Shown: one piece after another, positions 18,846 to 27,844 of the stretch
How positions within the stretch are numbered: the stretch's first letter is position 1
Layout: every line of letters starts with the position of its first letter
Assembly (NCBI RefSeq): GCF_900115615.1
Contig: NZ_FOXB01000003.1
Location: 62,001-126,000, forward strand
Reading direction: 5' to 3'
Source: Hydrogenimonas thermophila
GTDB taxonomy: Bacteria > Campylobacterota > Campylobacteria > Campylobacterales > Hydrogenimonadaceae
Length of the DNA: 64,000 nucleotides
Notes under the pieces: generated by a model
The model's database searches: none
The model's input: the letters and a program-made list of their open reading frames with translations, nothing else
Told to the model about the DNA's origin: nothing
Made by a program: the position numbers and the translations under genes

Positions 18846-20257
18846 GTATAGCCAAACTATTTTTTCACAATGTCCAAAAAAATCCTAAAAAAACGGCTCT
18901 AATATTTAATGACAATGCCATAAGCTATGGCGATCTATCAAAAATGGTTTGTCAAATTTCAGCAAACATAAAAGATGCTAAAAATGTCCACATAGCAGTT
19001 TTACTGGAAAACTCCATAGAGTTTGCAGCACTGCTCATATCTGCGGCACAAACTGGAGCAGTCCTTGTTCCTTTTCCGGCAACTATGAGTTCCTCTCAAC
19101 TTGAACACCTTTTTAAAAAAAACTCTATTGATTTCTTTATAGGTGACCACTCTTTTAAAGATATTAAAAAACTTGAAATTTTAGAAAGAAAACCACCGCT
19201 AACAGATATTTTAAATGACGATATAGACAATAACTACATAATAGTCTCAACTTCAGGCTCTACAAGCGAACCAAAGCCAATAGTCTTAACCCAGTCAATA
19301 AAATTGAAACGCATAGAGATAGCTTGTAAAACTTATGGATTAGATAGCAGTGATACTATTTTAGTGTCTACACCAATGCACCATTCACTAGCACAACGCG
19401 GCGTACTGCTTGGGCTTACTCTTGGAGCAACTGTAGTGCTGATGGACCGTTTTTCACCTGCTAAATACCTTGAGACTATAGAGCTAACACGTGCAACATT
19501 CTCTTTTTCCGTATCAAATCAATTAGAGAGTATAGTAGATTTCATTGATCAATATAATGTAAGTTCTATAAAAAAGATGGTCTCTTCTTCTTATGCCATA
19601 AAACCAGAAGTCAAAAACAGACTATTAAACTATTTTGATATTCACGAATGTTATGGAACAAGCGAAGTTGGCTGTGTAACAGAGTTAGCCCCAAAAGATT
19701 TGAATGAACATCTTGAATCTGTCGGAAAGCCTATGGATGGTATTGAGATCAAAATTTTAGATCCAAATGAGCAGGGAATTGGAGAAATTGCAGTTAAATC
19801 GCCTTGGAAATTTAAAGAGTACTACGAACTGCTAGAAATCACACATGAAAGTTTTGAAGATGGTTACTTTAAAACGGGGGATCTTGGAGTATTAAAAGAT
19901 GGATTTCTCTACTATACCGGCAGGAAAAAAGAGATGATTAAAACCGGCGGTATTAGCGTTTATCCTATGGACATTGAAAAGGTTATAAAAGAGGTTGACG
20001 GAGTGGATGAGGTAGCAGTTATTGGTATAGAGGACAGCTACTTTGGAGAGGCTGTTATTGCTGTATTTACCGGTACTGCAAAAATTGCCGATATTAGAAG
20101 TGTAGCAAAAGAGAAGTTATTGTCTTATCAACAACCCTTATTTTACGATAGAGTAGATGCTTTACCAAAAAACAGTCTGGGCAAACTGCAAAAATTTAAA
20201 CTAAAAGAAAAGTATAAAAACCTTGATTTGGGAAGAAGATTAAAAGGGCTATTATGA
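18842..20257 (+). CDS. Acyl-AMP ligase / adenylate-forming enzyme of the glycan operon
   Basis: A 471-residue ANL-superfamily enzyme; the ATG at 18842 overlaps the pseI stop (ATGA). The P-loop STSGSTSEPKP is near residue 137, ECYGTSEVGCV forms the adenylate pocket, and YTGRKKEMIKTGG is the hinge and C-domain with the catalytic Lys in NSLGKLQKFK. It would activate a carboxylic acid as acyl-AMP and load it on CoA or a carrier protein. Because a free-standing acyl carrier protein is encoded four genes later, I infer ACP loading. The acid is unknown. Confidence 0.85.
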   Translation: MSIAKLFFHNVQKNPKKTALIFNDNAISYGDLSKMVCQISANIKDAKNVHIAVLLENSIEFAALLISAAQTGAVLVPFPATMSSSQLEHLFKKNSIDFFIGDHSFKDIKKLEILERKPPLTDILNDDIDNNYIIVSTSGSTSEPKPIVLTQSIKLKRIEIACKTYGLDSSDTILVSTPMHHSLAQRGVLLGLTLGATVVLMDRFSPAKYLETIELTRATFSFSVSNQLESIVDFIDQYNVSSIKKMVSSSYAIKPEVKNRLLNYFDIHECYGTSEVGCVTELAPKDLNEHLESVGKPMDGIEIKILDPNEQGIGEIAVKSPWKFKEYYELLEITHESFEDGYFKTGDLGVLKDGFLYYTGRKKEMIKTGGISVYPMDIEKVIKEVDGVDEVAVIGIEDSYFGEAVIAVFTGTAKIADIRSVAKEKLLSYQQPLFYDRVDALPKNSLGKLQKFKLKEKYKNLDLGRRLKGLL

Positions 20258-21294
20258 AAAAAGCTATTTATGGAGCCGGTCAGTTTGGTCGTTACTTTTT
20301 TAAAATTTTAGATAAAAAGATAGGCATAGATTTTTTTATAGATGCATATACTACATCTGATGAATTATACGGTAAACAGATTTTTAGACCGGAAAATGCT
20401 CCAACCGCTACTGTTTATAACTCCGTACACTTCCATGATGATGAAATCGTAAAGTTATTAAAAACAGAAGGTTTTGAAGTTAAAAGTTTTACAGAGACTC
20501 TAAAAGAGTTTCCAGAAATTTTCTCTGTTTTTAGAAAAAAAAGGTTTTTATGGCTTGATGAAACCAAGAGTTTGATTGATGAAAAACTAGATAAAGTTTT
20601 AAAACTATTAAAAGATAGTGAAAGCTTGGAAATATTTAACAAAATTGTAGAGTTTAGAAAAAGTTTCAATATGGAGTATTATCCATACCCAAACTCCAAA
20701 CTTAGTGAACAATACTTTCCAAAAGATGTGCCTGTAATTCCTGAAACTGATGAACTTCGTTTTATAGATTGTGGAGCATTTACTGGAGATACTATTGAAT
20801 TAATTAATAATAATGTACAAAAAAGCAAAAAAGTTAGCGTTGTTTCATTTGAACCTGATCCAAACAATTTGAATACTTTGCAGAAAAATATAAAAAAATT
20901 TCCAAATATTGATACTGTTGTTATACCAATGGGAGTTTACTCTGAAACTAAGATTTTAAAGTTTTCTCTATCTGGCAGTGGTTCGGCTATTAGTAAAGAT
21001 GGTGATGTATCTGTACCGGTTACAAGTTTAGATGAAACAGTATATAGTTTTAAACCAAACTACATAAAGATGGATGTAGAGGGTGCTGAAAAAGAGGCTC
21101 TTTGTGGTGCAAAAAATATTATCAGAGATTTTACTCCAAATCTAGCAATTTCTCTTTATCACAAGCCTGAAGATTTATGGGAATTACCTCTATTAATTAA
21201 TGAATTAAACCCTAACTATGATTTTTATATTCGAGTACATGCTCATCTGGCAATAGAAACTGTCTTTTACTGTATAAGGAAAAATCGTGATTAA
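20254..21294 (+). CDS. FkbM-family methyltransferase with an N-terminal extension
   Basis: The 346-residue protein has two parts. The N-terminal 150 residues begin KKAIYGAGQFGRYFF, a nucleotide-binding-like strand-loop-helix often attached to FkbM enzymes in glycan loci. The C-terminal part is the FkbM methyltransferase: FIDCGAFTGDT (SAM loop), SFEPDPNN and IKMDVEGAEKEAL. FkbM enzymes O-methylate hydroxyls of sugars or polyketides. It overlaps the ligase gene by 4 bp and the next gene by 8 bp, so it belongs to the same operon. The likely target is the decorated nonulosonic acid or its acyl group, by inference. Confidence 0.85.
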   Translation: MKKAIYGAGQFGRYFFKILDKKIGIDFFIDAYTTSDELYGKQIFRPENAPTATVYNSVHFHDDEIVKLLKTEGFEVKSFTETLKEFPEIFSVFRKKRFLWLDETKSLIDEKLDKVLKLLKDSESLEIFNKIVEFRKSFNMEYYPYPNSKLSEQYFPKDVPVIPETDELRFIDCGAFTGDTIELINNNVQKSKKVSVVSFEPDPNNLNTLQKNIKKFPNIDTVVIPMGVYSETKILKFSLSGSGSAISKDGDVSVPVTSLDETVYSFKPNYIKMDVEGAEKEALCGAKNIIRDFTPNLAISLYHKPEDLWELPLLINELNPNYDFYIRVHAHLAIETVFYCIRKNRD

Positions 21295-22351
21295 ACTTGG
21301 ATTTTTAGGCGGTGGTTATGACAGCATCGCAGGACCGGTACACTTTATAGCATCACAAATGGATAACTGTTTTGAAGTAGTCGGGGGAATCTTCAGCCAC
21401 AATAGTTTACGCTCAAAAGAGAGTGCTGAAATTTATAAAGTAAAACAGTTTGACACTTTGGAAGAGATGTGCAAAGAGGTTGACATAGTTGTTTTACTTA
21501 CGCCTACGCCTATGCACTACCAAAATCTATTGGAGCTCTCAAAATATAATGTTGGAGTAATATGTGACAAACCGCTGGTATCAAACCTGCAAGAAGCTGA
21601 AGAGATAAAAAAGCTTTATGAAAATAGATTTATAGTTGTAACGCATAACTACAATGGCTACCCGATGGTTAGAGAGCTTAGAGCATTGATCGAACAACAA
21701 AAGTTTGGAGTAGTTAAAAATATTATAGTAAATATGCCTCAAGAGTCATTTTTTAGACCTCCAAAAAGTATCAAATATCCGCAAAAATGGCGTTTGCAAG
21801 ATGGGAAAATTCCTACAATAGCACTAGATCTAGGTGTTCATGTTTATAATTTGGCATACTTTTTGCTTCAAATTAATCCAAACAGAGTTTTTACAGAAGT
21901 TAGTAAATTTTCCAAATATGATGTTGTTGATGATATGAAGATATGGTTTAGCTATGAAAACTCCACTAAAGGAAGCTTTTGGATAAGTAAAACAGCTTTA
22001 GGCAATGCCAATGCTCTTAGCATAGAGATTTACGGTGAAAAAGCTGGTGCAAAATGGACACAAGAGAACCCTGAAGAGTTAACTATAGCTTACAATAATG
22101 GTAAAAAAGAGATAATCAACCGCAGTTGCGATCTATTGGAAGCAGGAAAAAGAAAGTACAACAGAATGACACCGGGACATCCGGCTGGATTTATAGAAGC
22201 ATTTGCAAATCTTTATATAGACATAGCTTCATTTTACGAAAATGGTAAAAACCCTTATGTTTTTGGGCTTGACCATACGATCGATAATTTGAAATTTTTT
22301 GAATCTGCAATGCAAAGCTACAAAAGAGGAGAGTGGATTGAAGCCTATTGA
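21287..22351 (+). CDS. Gfo/Idh/MocA-family oxidoreductase
   Basis: A 354-residue NAD(P)-dependent sugar or cyclitol dehydrogenase. The N-terminal Rossmann strand IKLGFLGGGYDS, the CDKPLVSN loop (family EKP motif with Asp in place of Glu) and the C-terminal alpha/beta substrate domain are clear. In glycan operons such enzymes oxidise a sugar ring or a sugar-derived acid. It could make the acid activated by the acyl-AMP ligase or modify the sugar itself; the sequence does not decide. It overlaps the carrier-protein gene by 14 bp. Confidence 0.87.
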   Translation: MIKLGFLGGGYDSIAGPVHFIASQMDNCFEVVGGIFSHNSLRSKESAEIYKVKQFDTLEEMCKEVDIVVLLTPTPMHYQNLLELSKYNVGVICDKPLVSNLQEAEEIKKLYENRFIVVTHNYNGYPMVRELRALIEQQKFGVVKNIIVNMPQESFFRPPKSIKYPQKWRLQDGKIPTIALDLGVHVYNLAYFLLQINPNRVFTEVSKFSKYDVVDDMKIWFSYENSTKGSFWISKTALGNANALSIEIYGEKAGAKWTQENPEELTIAYNNGKKEIINRSCDLLEAGKRKYNRMTPGHPAGFIEAFANLYIDIASFYENGKNPYVFGLDHTIDNLKFFESAMQSYKRGEWIEAY

Positions 22352-22580
22352 TTTTCTAAGGAACTATCTAAATGAGATAAAACCAATTGAGATGGATGAT
22401 AATACATTTTTAAAATATCGATATCTTGATAACCATTTAGATTCCTTCGCAATCATTCAATTTATAATGGCAATAGAAGATGAGTTTGGCATATCACTTC
22501 TACCTGAAGATACAGAGAGTGAAGAGTTTAGAACAATTGAAGGTGTTATAAAAATTATAGAAACTAAGAAAGAGTTATGA
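22338..22580 (+). CDS. Acyl carrier protein of the glycan operon
   Basis: An 80-residue carrier protein beginning at TTG 22338, preceded by GAGGAG six bases upstream and overlapping the oxidoreductase stop by 14 bp; an upstream in-frame ATG would have no ribosome site and would add residues foreign to the family. The phosphopantetheine attachment motif is LDSFAII with Ser36, followed by the acidic recognition helix MAIEDEFGI. It is not the housekeeping ACP (usual DSLD motif), and its location between an oxidoreductase and an acyltransferase implies service as the carrier for an acyl group passed to the glycan. Confidence 0.85.
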   Translation: MKPIDFLRNYLNEIKPIEMDDNTFLKYRYLDNHLDSFAIIQFIMAIEDEFGISLLPEDTESEEFRTIEGVIKIIETKKEL

Positions 22581-23842
22581 GATATAGTAGAGATGACATT
22601 ATTAACGCTCTTTTAGAGGCTGGATTAGAGAAAGATGATACAGTCTTTTTCTCTACCTCTCTTGGTATGGTTGGTCTGCCTCCATCAAACATTAAGAGCC
22701 AAGATGCACTGAATGAACTCTTTCTAGATGCTATACGTGAAGTGCTAAGCGAAGGCAACATCATTGTTCCTACATACTCATATACGTTTGGTAAAAGTAC
22801 AGCAAGTAATCCAGCTGTTTTTGACGTAGAGAAAACCAAAGCTGAAATCGGTCCTTTTCCTGAATTTGTACGTAAACAAAAAGATGCTGTAAGAAGTTTA
22901 GACCCATTTATGTCTGTAGTTTGTATTGGTAAAAACTGCAAAGAGTTGATAGATGAGATCTCAAACATATCTTACGGTGAAAACTCATTTTTTGAAAAGT
23001 TTGTAACTTTTCCAAAAAGCAAATGCTGTAGCATAGGGTTAGGACCAAACTGGACACCATTCATCCATTATGCAGATTATCTGGCAAAAGTACCTCATCG
23101 TTATGACAAACTTTTTTGGGGTTATATTCAGACTGAGAATGAAAAATTTTTTACCCCTTGGATCTATAGTGTAAGATTTGTTGGAGAGGAGTCCTACCCA
23201 TATGCGCATATTGCAGGAAGAGAGGCTGAAAAAGCTGGAATTTGGAAATATGCGCCACTTGGAAGAGCAAGAGTTTATGCTGCTGATACAAAAGAGTACT
23301 TTGACTTTGTAATGAAAAAACTACAATACAATCCTTTTTACCTTGCAAAAGGGCCGGCTTGTAATGTCATTGAAAAAGAGAAGAGAAGGGTAAAATATAA
23401 AGATATTGAACTAAATGGATTTGATGAAGTTTTTGAAATGCAAACAGGTGAGTGGCTTGGAAATTTTCTTGTTCCAGAACGTTGGGGGGTAAGCAGAGCT
23501 ACATTAAGCGAAAATGAAAATAGTTGCATCAATATAACCCCTATGATACACTCTTTGAGTATTGAAAAAGAGCTTAGTATTAAAGAGTTGTTAGCCCACT
23601 CACACAAGGAGTTGAAAAACTTTTTTTTCAATCGTGACTGGGGGTTTGTAAAAAAACAAGAGTTACCGGCAGATAGATATAAAATTTCCATAAAAAGCGA
23701 GTTTGGAAAAGGTGTAGTAAAAATAGCAAGAAAAGGTGACAGATACTACGCTTACCTTGAAAAACTTGAGGATATTACTCACTTAGTAAATGGAAAATCA
23801 CTGAAACGTACCATATATTTAAAGAGTAATGATGATTGGTAA
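22577..23842 (+). CDS. AAC(3)-family acyltransferase with an extra C-terminal domain
   Basis: Residues 1-270 match the aminoglycoside 3-N-acetyltransferase (YokD-type) fold: FFSTSLGMVGLP, IIVPTYSYTFGK, RSLDPFMSV and the catalytic histidine region IHYADYLAKVPHR. Here I expect transfer of an acyl group to an amino sugar rather than drug resistance. The tail (residues 285-390) is not part of AAC(3); it aligns with residues 48-160 of the following protein (GEWLGNFLVPERW against VFDWTVPDEW; DWGFVKKQELPADRYKISIKS against RWGFCISHKERQ). The gene overlaps the ACP gene by 4 bp and the next by 14 bp. Confidence 0.82.
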   Translation: MRYSRDDIINALLEAGLEKDDTVFFSTSLGMVGLPPSNIKSQDALNELFLDAIREVLSEGNIIVPTYSYTFGKSTASNPAVFDVEKTKAEIGPFPEFVRKQKDAVRSLDPFMSVVCIGKNCKELIDEISNISYGENSFFEKFVTFPKSKCCSIGLGPNWTPFIHYADYLAKVPHRYDKLFWGYIQTENEKFFTPWIYSVRFVGEESYPYAHIAGREAEKAGIWKYAPLGRARVYAADTKEYFDFVMKKLQYNPFYLAKGPACNVIEKEKRRVKYKDIELNGFDEVFEMQTGEWLGNFLVPERWGVSRATLSENENSCINITPMIHSLSIEKELSIKELLAHSHKELKNFFFNRDWGFVKKQELPADRYKISIKSEFGKGVVKIARKGDRYYAYLEKLEDITHLVNGKSLKRTIYLKSNDDW

Positions 23843-25103
23843 TCAAATGCATAATCTCTGCAAAGAGCTTTTCCCCATAAACAGATCTCTAAGCGGAGAT
23901 GGAGTAAGAGAGACTCTAAAGATTTTACAAAGAGAGAACCCTGAATTAAAAGTTCACAGTATAAAGAGTGGAACAGAGGTTTTTGATTGGACAGTACCTG
24001 ATGAGTGGAACTGTAAAGAGGCTTACATCATTACACCAGATGGTGAGAAAATTTGTGACTACAGCGTCAACAATCTACACATAGTGCAATACTCTACACC
24101 ACAAGAACTTGAATTAGAGCTAGAAGAGTTGCAAGAATATCTCTACTCACAGCCTGAACTACCAGAAGCCATACCTTACGTTACAAGCTACTATACACCA
24201 AGATGGGGGTTTTGCATATCACACAAAGAGCGTCAAAACCTAAAACCTGGTAAATACAAAGTAGTTATAAAGAGTGAACTAAAAAAAGGGGTTTTAAACT
24301 ATGCAGACTTAGTAATTCCAGGAGAGAGTGAAGATGAAATATTTTTCTCTACATACATTTGCCACCCTTCAATGGCAAATAATGAACTCTCCGGTCCAGT
24401 TCTAGCCACATTTTTAGCAAAATATGTTAAATCTTTAGAAAAAAGGCGATATACCTACCGCTTTGTTTTTGCACCAGAAACCATAGGTTCACTAATATAC
24501 CTTAGCCGTCATTTAGATCATCTCAAGAAAAGAGTAAAAGCCGGTTTCATTTTAACCTGCGTTGGAGATGACAGAAACTATTCATACCTTTCATCAAGAT
24601 ATGCAAATACATTAGCTGACAAAGTAGCTGTGAATGTTTTGAAATATGAAGTCGATGCATTTAAAGAGTACTCTTTTTTAAAAAGAGGAAGTGATGAGCG
24701 TCAATACTGTGCTCCGGGTGTTGACCTTCCGGTTTGTAGCATAATGAGAACAAAGTATGCCGAATTTCCAGAGTACCATACATCTCTTGATAATCTTGAG
24801 CTAGTAACTCCAAAAGGTTTAGAAGGTAGCTTTGATATTTATACAAAGATGATCGATATTTTAGAAAATAACTTCTATTTTAAAACAACAACCATAGGAG
24901 AACCACAACTAGGCAAAAGAGGACTTTACCCATCTATGACAACAAACCATACAGACTATAGTGAAGCCTTTTTATATCGAAATTTCCTAGCATATGCAGA
25001 TGGTGCAAATGATTTAATAGATATAGCCAACATTATAAATGTAAGTGCCTATATTCTTATTCCAATTGTAAAAAAATTTAAAAATTATGGGCTTATTTTA
25101 TGA
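23829..25103 (+). CDS. DUF2172/DUF4910 aminopeptidase-like protein
   Basis: A 424-residue protein of the aminopeptidase-like group found in surface-glycan loci. It has an N-terminal DUF2172-type insert domain (about residues 48-160) and an M28-like catalytic part with STYICHPSMANNELSGP (174-190) and APETIGSLIYLSRH, where His and Glu would bind zinc, plus a C-terminal winged-helix-like end. Asn replaces an expected Asp in the NNELSG motif. The substrate is unknown; hydrolysis of an amide in the glycan is possible. Last gene of the operon that starts at pseB. Confidence 0.8.
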   Translation: MMIGNQMHNLCKELFPINRSLSGDGVRETLKILQRENPELKVHSIKSGTEVFDWTVPDEWNCKEAYIITPDGEKICDYSVNNLHIVQYSTPQELELELEELQEYLYSQPELPEAIPYVTSYYTPRWGFCISHKERQNLKPGKYKVVIKSELKKGVLNYADLVIPGESEDEIFFSTYICHPSMANNELSGPVLATFLAKYVKSLEKRRYTYRFVFAPETIGSLIYLSRHLDHLKKRVKAGFILTCVGDDRNYSYLSSRYANTLADKVAVNVLKYEVDAFKEYSFLKRGSDERQYCAPGVDLPVCSIMRTKYAEFPEYHTSLDNLELVTPKGLEGSFDIYTKMIDILENNFYFKTTTIGEPQLGKRGLYPSMTTNHTDYSEAFLYRNFLAYADGANDLIDIANIINVSAYILIPIVKKFKNYGLIL

Positions 25104-25132
25104 GTAAAAATAGCTTATTCATAAATGAAAAG

Positions 25133-25170
25133 AGCTAACAAGCTGCCTTGCGGCTAACTTGTAGCTAAAG
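25133..25170. terminator. Imperfect hairpin between convergent genes, probable terminator
   Basis: GAGCTAACAAGCTGCC and GGCTAACTTGTAGCTAAAGAGCT form an imperfect GC-containing stem around TTGC, followed by a T-rich tract to the right. It separates the end of the glycan operon from the convergent gene at 25173. Confidence 0.5.
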
Positions 25171-25172
25171 AG

Positions 25173-26279
25173 CTATTTATCTATTTTATTTTTATAAGCT
25201 TCTGCCATTTTAATAGCTTTTTTCCAAGCTTTTGTACCTAATTTTTTTGCTTCACTGGTTAACTGCTCTTTAATCTCTGCACCTTTGATTGCTGCTTCTT
25301 TTGCAAGCAGGGTTAATTTTTTCTTTGCGAGCTCTATTGTTTCATTGCTAATGCGTTTTAATTCGGCAAAATTATCACCTATAACATTTGCGCTTTGAGT
25401 TAGTATTTCACTTACAAAGGTGGAGTTTTTGGAAGCTACATCATCTATGATCTCTTTATAAAGCTCATCACTTCTAGAGAGCATTTTAATTAACTCTTCC
25501 CAGTTTGCTACGTGACTTGTTTTAATCTCTTCAGGTGCAAAATTCAACTGCTCTTTTAACTGTTTGACAGTAGAGATAAGAGCATCATTTATACCATAAA
25601 CTGTTCCATGAATAATATCTTTTGCATTGGTTGGTGTTGCTTCTGCAAGTTCAGATGCTTTCATTAAAATAGTTGTAAGGATTGCACGAACACGAGCGGC
25701 ACTAAGCAATCCTTCACTTAATGCTTTATGAGTAATTTGTCGTATAACTTCTCTAATGGCACTCTCTATCTCTTCAGCCTCTTCATATGCTGCGATCAGA
25801 GCAGCTTCAACTGTTTCATTTAAGATACCTAACCCTTCTACATGTTCAAGCTCTGTATTTTCTAATGCCTCTTGCCATAGCTCCCGTTCGTTAGGATCAA
25901 GTCTAGCTGCACTGCGTTCAATACCGGCAAATAGAGCACGTAGAGTACGTTGTAACTCTTCCTCTTCTGTGCTTAAATGTCTTTGCAGACGATCTATTTC
26001 AATAATTAGCCTCTCAATCTCTTTCTCTTTTGGCTTTTGGACTGTATCTATGAGTATTTCAAATGCATATTTTAAAAGTGCTTCATCTTTTTTACCAAGT
26101 AGTGAAAGCTCTTTATATAGTGCAGAAGATACCTGTTCGCTGAGGTTTTGAACAGATATACCACGATGCAAATGAACATAGCTTTCTATAGATTTTTCTA
26201 TTGCCTCTTTTATTGCATCATCACTGCTTTTACCATTTTCAACTGCTTTATCATAAAAGCTTTTTAATTCAAGTTCCAT
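25173..26279 (-). CDS. Long alpha-helical protein of unknown function
   Basis: A 368-residue, highly charged protein made almost entirely of predicted helix, with coiled-coil-like stretches (LIIEIDRLQRHLSTEEEELQ near residues 90-110) and a Lys-rich C-terminus (KKLGTKAWKKAIKMAEAYKN). There is no signal peptide or membrane segment. Two halves show related helical patterns (KAVENGKSSDDAIKEAIEK and similar later segments). It is followed on the same strand by the DUF493 and moaC genes only in the sense that they lie upstream, 9 bp away, so it is probably the third gene of that operon. I do not recognise its function. Confidence 0.75.
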   Translation of the reverse strand: MELELKSFYDKAVENGKSSDDAIKEAIEKSIESYVHLHRGISVQNLSEQVSSALYKELSLLGKKDEALLKYAFEILIDTVQKPKEKEIERLIIEIDRLQRHLSTEEEELQRTLRALFAGIERSAARLDPNERELWQEALENTELEHVEGLGILNETVEAALIAAYEEAEEIESAIREVIRQITHKALSEGLLSAARVRAILTTILMKASELAEATPTNAKDIIHGTVYGINDALISTVKQLKEQLNFAPEEIKTSHVANWEELIKMLSRSDELYKEIIDDVASKNSTFVSEILTQSANVIGDNFAELKRISNETIELAKKKLTLLAKEAAIKGAEIKEQLTSEAKKLGTKAWKKAIKMAEAYKNKIDK

Positions 26280-26288
26280 TTTTTTCCC

Positions 26289-26558
26289 TTATAGTACCAT
26301 TTTTACGTCATCATGTTTTTTTAATTGACGGAAAAGTTCTGTACGATCATCTTCATTGTGAACAAGTGTACAAAGTTCATAGCTGTGGTATGAGCCTTTG
26401 TTAGATGTTTTAGAAAAGTCAAGTGTATGTGGACGCTCTCCCATAACATATTTGACTGCTTCTTCTATTTTATCTTTATCTTCACCAATTACTTTATATT
26501 TCCATTCACAAGGATAGGTTATTTCAACTTTTTTATCACTGTCGTTGATAATTACCAC
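26289..26558 (-). CDS. DUF493 (YbeD-like) protein
   Basis: An 89-residue ferredoxin-fold protein; [38 protein letters not shown] and [14 protein letters not shown] match the DUF493/YbeD family present in most Campylobacterota. YbeD resembles regulatory ACT-like domains, but a function is not established. It starts with GTG at 26558 behind a perfect GGAGGA site and overlaps the moaC end by 23 bp. Confidence 0.88.
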   Translation of the reverse strand: MVIINDSDKKVEITYPCEWKYKVIGEDKDKIEEAVKYVMGERPHTLDFSKTSNKGSYHSYELCTLVHNEDDRTELFRQLKKHDDVKMVL

Positions 26559-27015
26559 TTTTTCCTCCTTCTTTGGATTCGAGTTGTATATTTAAAATCT
26601 GCATTCCCTTGTCAATAGCTTTTACCATATCATAAATTGTCAAAAGACCAATGCTTACACCGGTGAGTGCTTCCATTTCTACACCAGTTTTACCGTTTAG
26701 TTTCGCTGTGACATAAAGCTTAAACCCTGGTAACTCAGGTAACTCTTCTATATCACAATCGATACCAGTAAGCAGAAGAGGGTGACACATAGGGATGAGT
26801 TCAGGTGTCTTTTTTGTTCCTTGTATTGCAGCAATAACAGCAGTTTGCAATACAGGACCCTTTTTTGCTTTATTATTAACCACAGTATTGAATGCTTCTT
26901 GGCTCATTTTAATAATACCACTTGCTACGGCTACACGTTTGGTTGGTTCTTTTGAGCCTACATCAACCATTTTAGGACGATCGTTTTCATCAAGATGTGT
27001 TAAGTTTAAGTCCAC
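26536..27015 (-). CDS. moaC: Cyclic pyranopterin monophosphate synthase
   Basis: Second step of molybdenum cofactor synthesis, converting the MoaA product to cyclic pyranopterin monophosphate. The 159-residue protein shows the family motifs [26 protein letters not shown] with the active-site Cys-His pair, and [20 protein letters not shown]. It starts with GTG at 27015 preceded by AAAGGA. It supports molybdoenzymes such as nitrate or formate reductases, none of which is encoded in the window. Confidence 0.96.
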   Translation of the reverse strand: MDLNLTHLDENDRPKMVDVGSKEPTKRVAVASGIIKMSQEAFNTVVNNKAKKGPVLQTAVIAAIQGTKKTPELIPMCHPLLLTGIDCDIEELPELPGFKLYVTAKLNGKTGVEMEALTGVSIGLLTIYDMVKAIDKGMQILNIQLESKEGGKSGNYQRQ

Positions 27016-27073
27016 TTTTGCTAGTCCTTTTTAATTTAAATTTTAGCATAAATTTATTACTTATTACTATTTG

Positions 27074-27132
27074 TGACGAAATTATGACATTTTTTGACGA
27101 TTTAATAAAAATTTAATTGACTATTTTCGTCA
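27074..27132 (+). promoter_or_regulatory. Candidate operator: three TGACGA boxes before the recombinase-like regulator
   Basis: TGACGA occurs as direct copies at 27074-27079 and 27095-27100 and inverted (TCGTCA) at 27127-27132, the last between the -35 and -10 of the gene's likely promoter. The arrangement suits autoregulation by the downstream DNA-binding protein; this is inference. Confidence 0.4.
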
Positions 27133-27146
27133 TTATAGTGTATGAT
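27117..27146 (+). promoter_or_regulatory. Promoter of the recombinase-like regulator
   Basis: TTGACT (27117-27122) and TATGAT (27141-27146) are separated by 18 bp; a strong GGGAGGA site (27161-27167) and the ATG at 27170 follow. Confidence 0.55.
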
Positions 27147-27169
27147 TATAAAAAATATTCGGGAGGATT

Positions 27170-27820
27170 ATGACATACGCATATCTTAGACAGGTACCTG
27201 GAACCAAAAGTCTAACACTGCAGCAAAAAGATGTCATTGGTTATGCTTTGGCAAATGGTCTGGAGATAGACAAAGAGGTTGTTGAACACTCCAGTAAAAA
27301 CCGTCCGATTGAAGAGCGAAAACAGTTTGAAGAGTTTATGCATTCAATAAAAGAGGGTGATAATCTTATTGTTAATGAAATTTGGACTCTAAGTAATAGA
27401 GTTGATGAAATCATAAAAATAATATGTTGCACCATAAGTCGAAAAATAAACCTTCATATTGTTAGTCAGGGAATACTGATTACCAAAGAGACGCAATTAG
27501 GACAGGTTTTACCACTTTTAAATGAAGAGAGGGAGGAAATAGAAGAGAAAAGAGTTAGTGTTGGGAGACCAAAAGGGAGTAAATCACGCTCAAAATTTGA
27601 TGCTTTACAGCCTAAAATTATACAGCTGCTTAAAGATGGTTTAAGTGTGAGTGCTATTGCTCGTGAACTTAATGTCAGTAGAAGTTCATTAAAAGATTAC
27701 ATAGAGTCACGTTCTCTAAAAGAACTGATTGATAATACATTTGTTGCAATAGGAAAACCTTTGCAAACAGATATTATAAGCGATGAAATGTTAATATGTC
27801 CATTTGAACAGAAAAGTTAA
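27170..27820 (+). CDS. Serine-recombinase-like DNA-binding protein lacking catalytic residues
   Basis: The 216 residues follow the resolvase/invertase layout: N-terminal recombinase fold, the connecting helix (EEREEIEEKRVSVGRPKGSK) and a C-terminal helix-turn-helix (DGLSVSAIARELNVSRSSLKDYI). Aligned with gamma-delta resolvase, however, the nucleophile Ser10 is Val9, and Asp67, Arg68 and Arg71 are Trp72, Thr73 and Asn76; only Arg7 remains. It cannot perform strand exchange and is more likely a transcription regulator. It lies 24 bp upstream of ccoG in the same direction, suggesting control of the respiratory genes that follow or simply co-transcription. Confidence 0.85.
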   Translation: MTYAYLRQVPGTKSLTLQQKDVIGYALANGLEIDKEVVEHSSKNRPIEERKQFEEFMHSIKEGDNLIVNEIWTLSNRVDEIIKIICCTISRKINLHIVSQGILITKETQLGQVLPLLNEEREEIEEKRVSVGRPKGSKSRSKFDALQPKIIQLLKDGLSVSAIARELNVSRSSLKDYIESRSLKELIDNTFVAIGKPLQTDIISDEMLICPFEQKS

Positions 27821-27844
27821 AATTAAATTAAAAGGAGTCAACTG

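Noticed and set aside
22577-23842. Aminoglycoside resistance gene.
   Set aside because: Although the fold is AAC(3)-type, the extra domain and operon position point to a glycan acyltransferase.
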